DNA of 64,000 nt. It comes from Mesorhizobium sp. Lineage in GTDB: Bacteria > Pseudomonadota > Alphaproteobacteria > Rhizobiales > Rhizobiaceae. The position numbers and the translations under genes are program-made. Below the pieces are notes generated by a model that had not been told where the DNA came from, did not search any database, and was given only the letters and a program-made list of their open reading frames with translations. The DNA is taken from the NCBI GenBank assembly GCA_004020315.1, contig SAQG01000009.1, forward strand, positions 1 through 64,000. The letters are read 5' to 3'. This document shows, one piece after another, positions 53,562 to 62,122 of this stretch. Positions within the stretch are counted from its first letter, which is position 1. Each line of letters starts with the position of its first letter.

Positions 53562-55943
53562 ATGAATTATGCCAATTTTCCTCTCGACAAGAGGAAACCA
53601 TTGCCGAGTTCGGACCCAGTCAACGCCGACGATTTCATCGATGTCGAGCGCCTGCTCAGCATGGCAGCAAGGCAGGCAAAGGTGGTCGCGGCATGCGCTG
53701 CCATCGGTCTTTTTCTGGGCGTGCTCTATTTGCAGACCACGCCTCCCACCTACATGGCGACGAGCCGTGTGCTGATCGACGAAGGCTTGAACAAGGTCGT
53801 TGACGAGGTCTCGGCGGCGTCGGTCAGCATGCAGACCGATTCCGCCATTCTGAGCCAGATCGAAATTCTCCACTCGGCAAGGCTGGCGGCGGTGGTCGTC
53901 GACAAGCAGAAGCTCGATCAGAACGACGCGTTCTTGTATCCTCCGACGTCGGCCGTGTCGAAGGCTGCCGGTTTTGTGCGTAGTGTGATCCGGTACTTCC
54001 GTCCCAGCCCCGCCGTGGGCACCACCGACGTTACCCAGCTTGATCCGGCGACGCGTGACGCGATGATCGCTTCGTCACGCCGCGATTACGCGATCCTCAA
54101 ACTGCAGAACGAGGTGCAGGCCGAGCGCATCGGTCGAAGCTATGTGATCTCCATCGCCTATCAGGCGACGGACCCCGCACTTGCGACCGCGATCACCAAA
54201 GCCTATGCCGACGCCTATCTCGCGGACCAGCTCGATGCGAGCTTCGATGCGACCGAGCGGGCGGCGGTCTGGCTGCAAGGCCGGCTGACGGAGCTTCGCG
54301 AAAGTTCCCAGGCAGCGGCGCTCGCCGTCGAGAAATTCAGGGCTGAACATGGGCTGGCCGTCGACGACGGCCAGTTGATCAGCGACAAGCAGCTGTCGGA
54401 CCTCAACGGTCAGCTCATTGAGGCGCAGGCCGATACCGCCCGCGCCAGCGCCCGCTACCAGCAATACAAGTCGATCGTCGAAAGCGGTTCGGACAACGCA
54501 TTCAGGGATGCCGCCATATCCGCCGACCAGCCAAGCAACTCGATCATTTCAACGCTCAAGACCCGCTATCTCACTGTCGCCAAGCGGCAGCAGGATATCG
54601 AAGCCAATTTCGGGGCGGAGCATCCCCAGGCGGTCGCACTTGCCAAGGAAAAGGCGGACATATCGGCGCAGATTTTCGGCGAGCTGAAGCAGTTGACCGA
54701 AAGCTACCGCAACGAATACGAAGTCGCTCTCGCGCGTGAGACGGCGCTCCGCGCAAATGTCGCGTTAGCGGCTGGCAAGAGTTCCATCGACAACCAGTCG
54801 CAGGTCAAGCTGCGTGAACTGGAGCAAAAGGCAACGGCGCTCTCGACGCTCTATCAGACGTTCCTTGGCCGCTACGAGGAAGCCTCCCAGCAGCAATCCT
54901 TCCCGGTCGGCAAGATCCGCGTCATCTCGGACGCGACGCTGCCGCAGTCCGCGGCAACCCCGCGCACGTCCATAGTGCTGGGACTTTCGCTTGTGCTTGG
55001 CCTGATGATGGGGGCCGGGGTTGGTGGCCTGAATGAATTCAGGGAACGGTTCTTCAGGACCGGCGAGGACGTTCGCGATCGCGTCGGCCTCAAATTCCTC
55101 GGCTACCTGCCGATAATTGGCAGCAAGTTCGCTAAGGACGACAAGCGTGATGACGGTCAGGCGGACGTCAAAACCGCCCAATCACCGTCGGCCGCTGAAA
55201 GACGCGCGCGCATGCGGGTGAGCATCGACGCGCCGGCATCGATGTTTTCCGAAACGCTTCGCAGCGCCAAAATTGCCTTCGACGTCGTGATGGAAGGGCA
55301 GGGCAGCCGGGTCATTGGCGTGATCTCGGTCCTTCCCGGCGAGGGCAAGTCGACCGTGGCGGCGAATCTGGCTGGACTGCTTGCCGCCAACGGGTCGAAA
55401 ACCCTGCTCGTGGACGGCGACCTGCGTAACCCCGGGCTGAGCCGCAGCCTTGGCATGGAGGCCGAGCAAGGCCTGATGGAAGCGGTGGTGAGCGGGCAGA
55501 CCTGGCAGTCCGTCGGCAAGATCGACCGGCAGACCAAGCTGGCGATCGTCCCGGCCGTCCCGCGCGGCCATTTCTCGCATACAAGCGAGCTTCTGTCGTC
55601 GGCCGGAATGCGGCGTTTCATCGACAACGCCAAGGAAACCTTCGAGTACATCATCGTCGATCTGCCGCCGCTCGGCCCCGTGGTCGATGCCAAGGCCTTT
55701 GCTCCGCTTGCCGACGGCTTCGTGCTCGTGACCGAGTGGGGGCGCACGCCGCGTGCGATGGTGCAATCCACACTGAGTTCGGAACCCTACATCGCCAACA
55801 AGATCGTCGGCGTCGTCTTGAACAAGGTCGACTTGAAGAAGCTGGCGAAGTATGGATCGATCGGCGGCTCGGAAAAATTCTTCGACAGATATTCGTCCTA
55901 CTATCTGGAAAAATCGGAAGCACGGACGAAGGTGAACACCTGA
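53562..55943 (+). CDS. exoP: Polysaccharide co-polymerase/tyrosine autokinase ExoP
   Basis: 793 residues. Cytoplasmic N-terminus, membrane helix about 42-58, periplasmic Wzz domain with long coiled coils (about 200-430), GNVR-like segment and second helix (about 468-488). Then comes a C-terminal BY-kinase: Walker A VLPGEGKSTVAANLAGLLA (near 589), LLVDGDLRNPG, and a tail with clustered Tyr (FFDRYSSYYLEKSE). ExoP sets chain length and couples to export. The start at 53562 has GGA upstream; ATG 53538 is weaker. Last gene of exoLAMONP. Confidence 0.95.
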   Translation: MNYANFPLDKRKPLPSSDPVNADDFIDVERLLSMAARQAKVVAACAAIGLFLGVLYLQTTPPTYMATSRVLIDEGLNKVVDEVSAASVSMQTDSAILSQIEILHSARLAAVVVDKQKLDQNDAFLYPPTSAVSKAAGFVRSVIRYFRPSPAVGTTDVTQLDPATRDAMIASSRRDYAILKLQNEVQAERIGRSYVISIAYQATDPALATAITKAYADAYLADQLDASFDATERAAVWLQGRLTELRESSQAAALAVEKFRAEHGLAVDDGQLISDKQLSDLNGQLIEAQADTARASARYQQYKSIVESGSDNAFRDAAISADQPSNSIISTLKTRYLTVAKRQQDIEANFGAEHPQAVALAKEKADISAQIFGELKQLTESYRNEYEVALARETALRANVALAAGKSSIDNQSQVKLRELEQKATALSTLYQTFLGRYEEASQQQSFPVGKIRVISDATLPQSAATPRTSIVLGLSLVLGLMMGAGVGGLNEFRERFFRTGEDVRDRVGLKFLGYLPIIGSKFAKDDKRDDGQADVKTAQSPSAAERRARMRVSIDAPASMFSETLRSAKIAFDVVMEGQGSRVIGVISVLPGEGKSTVAANLAGLLAANGSKTLLVDGDLRNPGLSRSLGMEAEQGLMEAVVSGQTWQSVGKIDRQTKLAIVPAVPRGHFSHTSELLSSAGMRRFIDNAKETFEYIIVDLPPLGPVVDAKAFAPLADGFVLVTEWGRTPRAMVQSTLSSEPYIANKIVGVVLNKVDLKKLAKYGSIGGSEKFFDRYSSYYLEKSEARTKVNT

Positions 55944-56248
55944 GGCCGGTCTATAGGAACGAATATTGAGCAGATCGTCGTCCTGCGCGGTCAGGCCGAT
56001 ACCGGGCCCGAGGCCGGCGTGAGCGAACACGAATGCCCTTCGAACAGACCTTGACCGGCAGCCTGCGCACGAGCCGGTAGGCTCGGCGGGCAATGATGTT
56101 CCTTAGGTGCTGGTCGACCTCCTCGCGCGACCCGTAGAGGTCGCCGAGCCGCGACGGGTCGCGCAAAAAGCGTGGGCACCATGCTTCGCGCCGCACATTC
56201 CACAGCAGGACGTTTGCAGCCAGGAACCGGCGTGACACGCTGGCGCGG
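55944..56248. other. Gap with an unassigned minus-strand open frame
   Basis: About 300 bp between exoP and the acyltransferase. A 124-codon minus-strand frame (56325 to 55951) overlaps the acyltransferase 3-prime end and encodes an Arg-rich sequence with no recognised domain. It could be a gene remnant (pieces such as DPSRLGDLYGSREEVDQHLR look protein-like), but there is no ribosome site. No terminator seen for exoP. Confidence 0.35.
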
Positions 56249-57328
56249 TTACGCCGCCTTGAGACGATAGCGGAAGATGGTGTGGTCGAGCAGAAGCCGG
56301 AGTCGCGGTTCGGCCTCGATCGCAATCAGCCAACTCGCTGCGATCATGGTCGCCCCGACGATGACCACCGAAAGCAGGTATGGCACTCCGGCACGCATCA
56401 AGGCGCCGAGAATGGCCGCGCCGACGACATCATGGATCAGATAGAGAGGGTAGGTCATCAGGCCGATCCGGCGCCAGCCGCGCCAGGACAGGTCGAGCCG
56501 CAACGACCATGCCATCAGGGCGATGGCAACCAGGAAGAAGACGATCGGCGGCGCGTATGGCATCTGCTCTTTGACCTTCACAGTGTGAACATCGACCGAA
56601 CTGGCGATCTGCAGGACGCAGCCGGCTAGAAACAGCGCGCAGAGGACAAGACGGAACGGCGTCACCGCCTTGAATCGCATCAGCCAGATCATGACGCCCG
56701 TCGCAAAGAAGCATCCGTGATGGACCAGCAGCAGGGCTAACCAACGCGTCTCGGCAAACTCCGACCAGTCGAGCGGATAATACAGGCACCAGAAGAGCGT
56801 GCTGACCATGCCGATAACGATGGCGACGACCTCCATCAGATGGAAGCGGCCCAGCCACAGCAAGGTCCAGACGACGGCGTAAAAGGCAATCTCGATACCG
56901 AGCGTCCAATAGACGCTGTCGACCCAGGGCGAGTAAGGAGCGAACAATGCCGTGCGAGCCAGCCTGGTCACGGCATCCGTCGGCCAGCTGAGGCCGACGA
57001 GGAGCAGCACCGCCGCGGTGATAGGCGCGCAGATCCACACCGCCGGCGCCAGCCGCTTCACCCTTGCTTCGAAAAACCGCAAGGCGGTCGAGTTTTCGGC
57101 GCTGAAGGCGATGACGAAGCCGCTGATCACGAAAAACACCTGCACGCCGACCCATCCGGAGCCGAGCAACCCCAGTTCCGGATGCGGCGGGATGCCGCCG
57201 GTGGCCCGTGCCGAAACGCCGGCGGGAAAGGCCCACACCCAGTAGCCGTAGTGGTAGAACATCACGAGGACGGCGGCGAGAAATCGAAGAATGTCGACGC
57301 CGCCAAATGTAGTTTTTTGCTGAGCCAT
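56249..57328 (-). CDS. Acyltransferase family 3 membrane protein (ExoZ/ExoH-like)
   Basis: 359 residues. GGVDILRFLAAVLVMFYHYGYW (9-30, with the conserved His), GSGWVGVQVFFVISGFVIAFSA, RVKRLAPAVWI and DSVYWTLGIEIAFYAVVW are the family landmarks, with about ten helices. Probably decorates the exopolysaccharide with acetyl or succinyl groups. The start at 57328 is chosen because the promoter-like TTGTGC-N17-TACAGT on the minus strand (near 57357-57385) lies just upstream and overlaps a TGC-N3-GCA site; ATG 57379 would fall within that site. Confidence 0.85.
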   Translation of the reverse strand: MAQQKTTFGGVDILRFLAAVLVMFYHYGYWVWAFPAGVSARATGGIPPHPELGLLGSGWVGVQVFFVISGFVIAFSAENSTALRFFEARVKRLAPAVWICAPITAAVLLLVGLSWPTDAVTRLARTALFAPYSPWVDSVYWTLGIEIAFYAVVWTLLWLGRFHLMEVVAIVIGMVSTLFWCLYYPLDWSEFAETRWLALLLVHHGCFFATGVMIWLMRFKAVTPFRLVLCALFLAGCVLQIASSVDVHTVKVKEQMPYAPPIVFFLVAIALMAWSLRLDLSWRGWRRIGLMTYPLYLIHDVVGAAILGALMRAGVPYLLSVVIVGATMIAASWLIAIEAEPRLRLLLDHTIFRYRLKAA

Positions 57329-57370
57329 GCCGTATCGTCGGTGGGCGCCCCGGCAAAACTGTATGGCGAT

Positions 57371-57387
57371 TTGCTGCATTGCACAAT
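57371..57387. promoter_or_regulatory. TGC-N3-GCA palindrome upstream of the acyltransferase
   Basis: TTGCTGC-ATT-GCACAATA, about 45 bp upstream of ATG 57328. It overlaps the likely -35 (TTGTGC on the minus strand). Confidence 0.5.
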
Positions 57388-57428
57388 AGCCAATTGGCTA
57401 CCGAGCGCGCTGTCGATGGTGGGCGTCT

Positions 57429-59336
57429 TTACAGGCCGATTCCGCGTCCCTTCAGCGCCGCGGTGATTTCGTCGAGAATGACCGGGTCGTCGATGGTCGC
57501 CGGCATCGTCCATTCTTCGTTGTCTGCAATCTTCTGCATGGTGCCGCGCAGGATTTTGCCGGAGCGCGTCTTCGGCAGCCTTTTGATCGTCACCACCGTT
57601 TTGAAGGCGGCGACCGGGCCGATCCGCTCGCGCACCAGCGTGACCACCTCGGTCTCGATGGCGCCGGTGTCGCGCGTGACGCCCGCATTCAGCACGACGA
57701 AGCCGAGCGGAACCTGGCCCTTCATCGCATCGGCGACGCCGATGACGGCGCATTCGGCAACGTCGGGATGGGCGGCCAGCACCTCCTCCATGGCGCCGGT
57801 CGACAGCCGGTGGCCGGCGACATTGATGATGTCGTCGGTCCGGGCCATGACGAACAAATAGCCGTCCTCGTCCATCATGCCGGCATCCGCCGTTTTGTAG
57901 AAGCCGGGAAATTCCTCGAGATAGGCTTGACGAAACCGGTCATCGGCATTCCACAGCGTCGGCAGGCAGCCGGCCGGCAGCGGCAGCTTGACCACGACAT
58001 TGCCCAACGTGCCGCGCGGCACTTCGTGGCCGGCATCGTCGAGCACGCGGATGTCGTAGCCGGGCATCGGCACGCCGGGCGAGCCGTATTTCACCGGCAG
58101 CAGGCCCAATCCGGCTGGGTTGATCGTCATCGGCGAGCCGGTCTCAGTCTGCCACCAATGGTCGATCACCGGCACGTTCAGTTTCTGCTCCGCCCACTTG
58201 ATGGTTTCCGGATCGGCGCGCTCACCGGCGAGGAACAGTGTGCGGAATTTCGACAGGTCGTATTTCGGGACGAATTCGCCCTTTGGATCCTGTCCCTTGA
58301 TGGCGCGGAAGGCGGTCGGCGCGGTGAACAGCGCGACCACCCCGTGCTCGGCGATCACCCGCCAGTAGGTGCCGGCGTCGGGCGTGCCGACCGGCTTGCC
58401 CTCGAACATGACGCTCGTGCAGCCATGCAGCAGCGGGCCGTAGACGATATAGGAATGGCCGACCACCCAGCCGACGTCGGAAGCCGCCCAGAACACCTCG
58501 CCCGGCTTGACGCCGAACTCGTTCTCCATCGACCATTCCAGCGCAACCATGTGGCCGCCATTGTCGCGCACGATCCCCTTGGGCTGGCCGGTCGTTCCGG
58601 ACGTGTAGATGATGTAGAGCGGGTCGGTGGCGAGCACCGGAACGCAGTCGACATTGGCGCCTGCGGCCCGCTCGCGGGCGACGGCGTCGGCATAGTCGAT
58701 GTCGTGGTTTTCCCTGAGCTCGCAGCGCAGTTGGTCGCGCTGCAGGATGAGGCAGGCCTCCGGCTTGTGCCGCGACATCTCGATCGCCTTGTCGAGCAGC
58801 GGCTTGTAGGCGACGACTCGCCCGGGCTCCAGGCCGCAGGAGGCGGAAATGATCAGCTTCGGCCTGGCATCGTCGATGCGCGTGGAGAGCTCGTGCGAGG
58901 CAAAGCCGCCGAAGACGACCGAATGCACAGCGCCGATGCGGGCGCAGGCAAGCATGGCAAACGCCGCTTCCGGCACCATCGGCATGTAAATGATGACCCG
59001 ATCGCCTTTTTGGACGCCGCGGTTCTTCAGCACCGACGTCAGCGCGACCACCTCGCGTTTCAACTCGGCATAGGTGAATTTCCTGATCGTGCCGGAAATC
59101 GCGCTGTCATGGATCAGCGCGATCTGATCGGCGCGGCCACCAGCCACGTGGCGGTCGACGGCGTTGAAGCAGGTGTTGCAGGTGGCGCCGCCAAACCAGC
59201 GGCCATAGACGCCGGCATTCGGATCGAACACGATGTCGAAAGGTGAGAACCAGTCGATGGCCTTGGCCGCATCCGCCCAGAATCTTTCCGGATCGCGTTT
59301 CCAGCCGTCATAGACCTCGTGGTAGCGTGACGCCAT
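57429..59336 (-). CDS. prpE: Propionyl-CoA synthetase
   Basis: 635 residues of the acyl-CoA synthetase (AMP-forming) family. YHEVYDGWKRDPERFWADAA start, IIYTSGTTGQPKGIVRD (AMP-binding motif), EVFWAASDVGWVVGHSYIVYGPLLHG, WWQTETGSPMTIN, and GFYKTADAGMMDEDGYLFVMARTDDIINVAGHRLSTGAMEE (PrpE-like). C-terminal PKTRSGKILRGTMQKIA carries the acetylatable Lys. Activates propionate to propionyl-CoA. Start 59336 follows GGAGGA; a 34-residue longer frame is rejected. Confidence 0.93.
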   Translation of the reverse strand: MASRYHEVYDGWKRDPERFWADAAKAIDWFSPFDIVFDPNAGVYGRWFGGATCNTCFNAVDRHVAGGRADQIALIHDSAISGTIRKFTYAELKREVVALTSVLKNRGVQKGDRVIIYMPMVPEAAFAMLACARIGAVHSVVFGGFASHELSTRIDDARPKLIISASCGLEPGRVVAYKPLLDKAIEMSRHKPEACLILQRDQLRCELRENHDIDYADAVARERAAGANVDCVPVLATDPLYIIYTSGTTGQPKGIVRDNGGHMVALEWSMENEFGVKPGEVFWAASDVGWVVGHSYIVYGPLLHGCTSVMFEGKPVGTPDAGTYWRVIAEHGVVALFTAPTAFRAIKGQDPKGEFVPKYDLSKFRTLFLAGERADPETIKWAEQKLNVPVIDHWWQTETGSPMTINPAGLGLLPVKYGSPGVPMPGYDIRVLDDAGHEVPRGTLGNVVVKLPLPAGCLPTLWNADDRFRQAYLEEFPGFYKTADAGMMDEDGYLFVMARTDDIINVAGHRLSTGAMEEVLAAHPDVAECAVIGVADAMKGQVPLGFVVLNAGVTRDTGAIETEVVTLVRERIGPVAAFKTVVTIKRLPKTRSGKILRGTMQKIADNEEWTMPATIDDPVILDEITAALKGRGIGL

Positions 59337-59387
59337 CCAGCTTCCTCCCCAGGAATGTTTGCTGTCTTTGAAATAGCGTATGCTGTT

Positions 59388-59405
59388 TTTGCAAGCATGT
59401 GCAAT
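59388..59405 (-). promoter_or_regulatory. Possible TTGCA-type regulatory repeat upstream of prpE
   Basis: On the minus strand ATTGCACATGCTTGCAAA contains two TTGCA half-sites ten bases apart, about 52 bp upstream of the prpE ATG. Short-chain acyl-CoA regulators (PccR/ScfR/RamB type) are known to bind TTTGCAAA-like direct repeats; spacing here differs slightly. Tentative. Confidence 0.3.
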
Positions 59406-59497
59406 TTCGTCTTTTGGCGATCTCGCCTTGGTCGCCAATACCCGGCCCGATGGTCCGGGTCATAATGGGGTCTGGGGTCATAATTGGGGGCGGCGCA

Positions 59498-60295
59498 ATG
59501 AAGTTGCGATGCAGGGTTGGATTTGCCGGGTTGGCGGCGATGCTGTTGATGTCTGCCTCCGCCGCTCAGGCCGGCGATGCAGCGGCACGGCGCATTATCG
59601 GCTTTTCGCCGGACGGTACCTACTTCGCCTTCGAACAATACGGCACGCTCGATGCCGGTGCTTCGGATTCGGGCTGGTCGGAAATCGACATCATCGACAC
59701 GCGCACCGATCAGTTCGCCGGGGGCAAACCGATCCGCATCGTCGATGAGTCCGAGGAAGCGACGCTCACTCTCGATCAGGCGAGGGCACAGGCCGCCGCG
59801 CAGGCGGCACCTCTGCTCGCCCGATATGCCATCGCGCCGCGCGGCGAGCGGACCGCCTTGGACAGGTTCACCTTTCCGGACGACATGGTCGCTTACCAAG
59901 ACATCGCGCGCCTCGAGCAGGTCTCGCAGAAATGGCTTTCGCCGAACTATGACGAGCTCGGCATCTCGACCATCCAGCTCGACCAGATCCTGGCCGAGAG
60001 CGCAACGGATTGCTCGTCAAGCGTCGACGAGACGCAGCAAGGCGCCGCGACCGGGAAGGCGTTCGGTTTTCGCCTGACGCTGCAGGGACAGGATGGCAAG
60101 CCGTTCCAACTGCTGCATGAGGACAAGAGCGTGCCCGGCTCGAGGAATTGCCCGACCTCCTACAGCCTGTCGGAATCCTACGCATTCGCTCCGGATGGCA
60201 AACCGGCTGTGCTAGCCGTGCTCGTGCAACGCTTCAGTCAGGGATTTGAAGGGCGGGATCGCCGCTTTATCGCCGTGACCGGCCAGGTGCGTTGA
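59498..60295 (+). CDS. Exported DUF2259-like protein
   Basis: 265 residues. Sec signal peptide MKLRCRVGFAGLAAMLLMSASAAQA (1-25), then ARRIIGFSPDGTYFAFEQYG, SEIDIIDTRTDQF, and near the end YSLSESYAFAPDGKPAVLAVLVQRFSQGFEGRDRRFIAVTG, typical of the predicted secreted DUF2259 family. Periplasmic, function unknown. GGGGG lies upstream of the ATG. Divergent from prpE. Confidence 0.8.
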   Translation: MKLRCRVGFAGLAAMLLMSASAAQAGDAAARRIIGFSPDGTYFAFEQYGTLDAGASDSGWSEIDIIDTRTDQFAGGKPIRIVDESEEATLTLDQARAQAAAQAAPLLARYAIAPRGERTALDRFTFPDDMVAYQDIARLEQVSQKWLSPNYDELGISTIQLDQILAESATDCSSSVDETQQGAATGKAFGFRLTLQGQDGKPFQLLHEDKSVPGSRNCPTSYSLSESYAFAPDGKPAVLAVLVQRFSQGFEGRDRRFIAVTGQVR

Positions 60296-60324
60296 AAAGG
60301 GCCTGCTTGCGCTCAAATACGTTC

Positions 60325-60441
60325 CTAAAGCGGCAGCGCCGCGAGCATGAGACCGACGCCGCCGGCGATCAATATGGCTGCCGCCAGCGTCTTTTTGTGA
60401 CGTTCGAAGCCCGTCGGAGCCCGATCCCAATTGTAGCGCAT
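60325..60441 (-). CDS. Small single-helix membrane protein
   Basis: 38 residues: a charged N-terminus MRYNWDRAPTGFERHKK, then one membrane helix about 18-38 (TLAAAILIAGGVGLMLAALP). GGGAGG stands five to six bases before the ATG, which is what makes this short frame credible. A longer frame to 60531 adds no hydrophobic or conserved part. Convergent with the DUF2259-like gene. Function unknown. Confidence 0.6.
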   Translation of the reverse strand: MRYNWDRAPTGFERHKKTLAAAILIAGGVGLMLAALPL

Positions 60442-60525
60442 GTTCTGCCTCCCAAAACGCGCCGGTTTCCTTACCTTACCAAAGGTAAACAAAGCAACAT
60501 TGTGCCTAACCCCACCATACTGGCC

Positions 60526-60561
60526 TGACAATGCTGGTCATGGCGCATGACAGTGTTGTCA
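60526..60561. repeat. Imperfect inverted repeat
   Basis: TGACAATGCTGGTCATG and CATGACAGTGTTGTCA surround a three-base GCG loop, with several mismatches in the middle. It lies in the gap between the small membrane gene and dhaK; role unknown. Confidence 0.4.
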
Positions 60562-60664
60562 CCGGCTATTTTGGGATCCTTGCAAATGCCCGCTTCGCAC
60601 ATCGAAGCCGGCTTGCTTTTTGACGGCCTTTTTTGTCCTAAGCAGCAGCGCGGCGCTGGCCGTG

Positions 60665-61651
60665 CTACATCCCCCAGCGCAGCGCGGCCGTATGCACCGG
60701 TGCATCCCACAATGCGGTCGTCTCGTCGTCGAGCACGGTCAGCGTGATCGAGCAGCCGGCCATGTCGAGCGATGTCACATAGGACCCGACCAGTGAGCGG
60801 GCGACCGTCACGCCGTTTTTCTCGAAGATCTTCCGGGCGCTGTTGTACATCAGGTAGAGCTCCATCAGCGGCGTGCCGCCGAAGCCGTTGACGAAAAGCA
60901 GCGCCGGACCTTTTGCCCGGTCACCCAGATCGCCTGATATAGCCGCACAAATCTCCTCGGCGATGGCGTCGGCGCTCTTCAATGTGTCACGGCGGCGCCC
61001 GGGCTCGCCATGGATGCCGACGCCGAACTCCATCTCGCCGTCGCCGATATCAAAGGTCGGCTTGCCGGCCGCCGGCACGGTGCAACTGGTCAGCGCAACG
61101 CCCATCGAGCGTGTCACGCCATTGACGCGTTCGCCAAGCGCCTTCAAGGGCTTCAGTGCCATGCCTTGCTCGGCCGCGGCACCGACGATCTTCTCGACCA
61201 CCAGCGTGCCGGCGACGCCGCGTCGCCCGGTGGTATAAGACGAGTTCTCGACCGCGACGTCATCGTTGGTCACGACTTGCATGATGCCCTCCGACATTTC
61301 GGCGGCCATCTCGAAATTCATCACATCGCCCTCGTAGTTCTTGACGATGAACAGGCAGCCGGCGCCGGTGTTGACCGCCTCCGCCGCCGCCATCATCTGG
61401 TCCGGCGTCGGCGAGGTGAACACCTGGCCGGGGCAGGCGGCATCCAGCATGCCATGCCCGACGAACCCGCCATGCAGCGGCTCGTGACCGGAGCCGCCGC
61501 CGGAGATCAGCGCCACCTTGCCCGGCTTGAGCGCCTTGCGGCGCACGAATTTATGCTCGTCGCCAAGCGCCAGTATGTCGGCATGGGCGGCAACGAAGCC
61601 GTCGAGGCTTTCGGTCAGCACCGTGTCCACAGAATTCAGAAACTTCTTCAT
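60665..61651 (-). CDS. dhaK: Dihydroxyacetone kinase subunit DhaK
   Basis: 328 residues. KVALISGGGSGHEPLHGGFVG (45-65) and GIHGEPG with the substrate-binding His214 (covalent hemiaminal to dihydroxyacetone), VKNYEGDVMNF and NGFGGTPLMELYL. In the PTS-type kinase DhaK holds the substrate while DhaL carries ADP and is rephosphorylated through DhaM, HPr and EI. Here HPr and EI genes lie upstream, but no dhaL is within the window. GGAGGAG lies before the ATG. Confidence 0.95.
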   Translation of the reverse strand: MKKFLNSVDTVLTESLDGFVAAHADILALGDEHKFVRRKALKPGKVALISGGGSGHEPLHGGFVGHGMLDAACPGQVFTSPTPDQMMAAAEAVNTGAGCLFIVKNYEGDVMNFEMAAEMSEGIMQVVTNDDVAVENSSYTTGRRGVAGTLVVEKIVGAAAEQGMALKPLKALGERVNGVTRSMGVALTSCTVPAAGKPTFDIGDGEMEFGVGIHGEPGRRRDTLKSADAIAEEICAAISGDLGDRAKGPALLFVNGFGGTPLMELYLMYNSARKIFEKNGVTVARSLVGSYVTSLDMAGCSITLTVLDDETTALWDAPVHTAALRWGM

Positions 61652-61688
61652 GGCCGTCTCCTCCCGAAAATAGCCGAAAGTGGCGCGA

Positions 61689-62114
61689 CTATGTCCCGCC
61701 TTTGCCGGCGATGCTGGTGATCTTCTGGATGAAATCGTTGACCGCCCGGTCGAGCGCCGCGTTCTGTTTGTCGTCGCCGAAATCGGGAACGACGAGCGAA
61801 ACATGCCGCGTCTTGCGCATGCCTGATGCCACAGACATCTTTCCCGGATGCGCCTGATGGTAGGCGGCGAGGAACTGGTCGCGTTCGGCCGGGCTGAAAT
61901 GGCAGACGGCGAAAATAGCCGGCAAATGTTTTGACGGGATCGGGATCGAGTACGCCGGGCTGGAAATCTGCGTGACGAAGCTGCGGTGCTTGCCGAGCGC
62001 GACGGCGAGGCGCTGGCGCATGCCGGACGGGCGCTGGTCGAGGACCTGCGACAGGATCGTCTTATAGGCGCGGATCGCCTCTTCGGAGCCGGCTTCAGGT
62101 GTCTTGTCGGCCAT
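61689..62114 (-). CDS. Conserved hypothetical protein between PTS genes
   Basis: 141 residues. EAIRAYKTILSQVLDQRPSGMRQRLAVALGKHRSFVTQI, then SIPIPSKHLPAIFAVCHFSPAERDQFLAAYHQAHPGK; the N-terminal part looks like a helix-turn-helix (XRE-like) region, though this is only by eye. No signal or membrane segment. It lies between the EI and dhaK genes on the same strand, 8 bp after EI and 37 bp before dhaK, so it is probably in the operon, perhaps as regulator or adaptor. Confidence 0.65.
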   Translation of the reverse strand: MADKTPEAGSEEAIRAYKTILSQVLDQRPSGMRQRLAVALGKHRSFVTQISSPAYSIPIPSKHLPAIFAVCHFSPAERDQFLAAYHQAHPGKMSVASGMRKTRHVSLVVPDFGDDKQNAALDRAVNDFIQKITSIAGKGGT

Positions 62115-62122
62115 GCCGGAGC

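Noticed and set aside
57768..59246. Long plus-strand frame opposite prpE
   Set aside because: Antisense shadow of a clear acyl-CoA synthetase.
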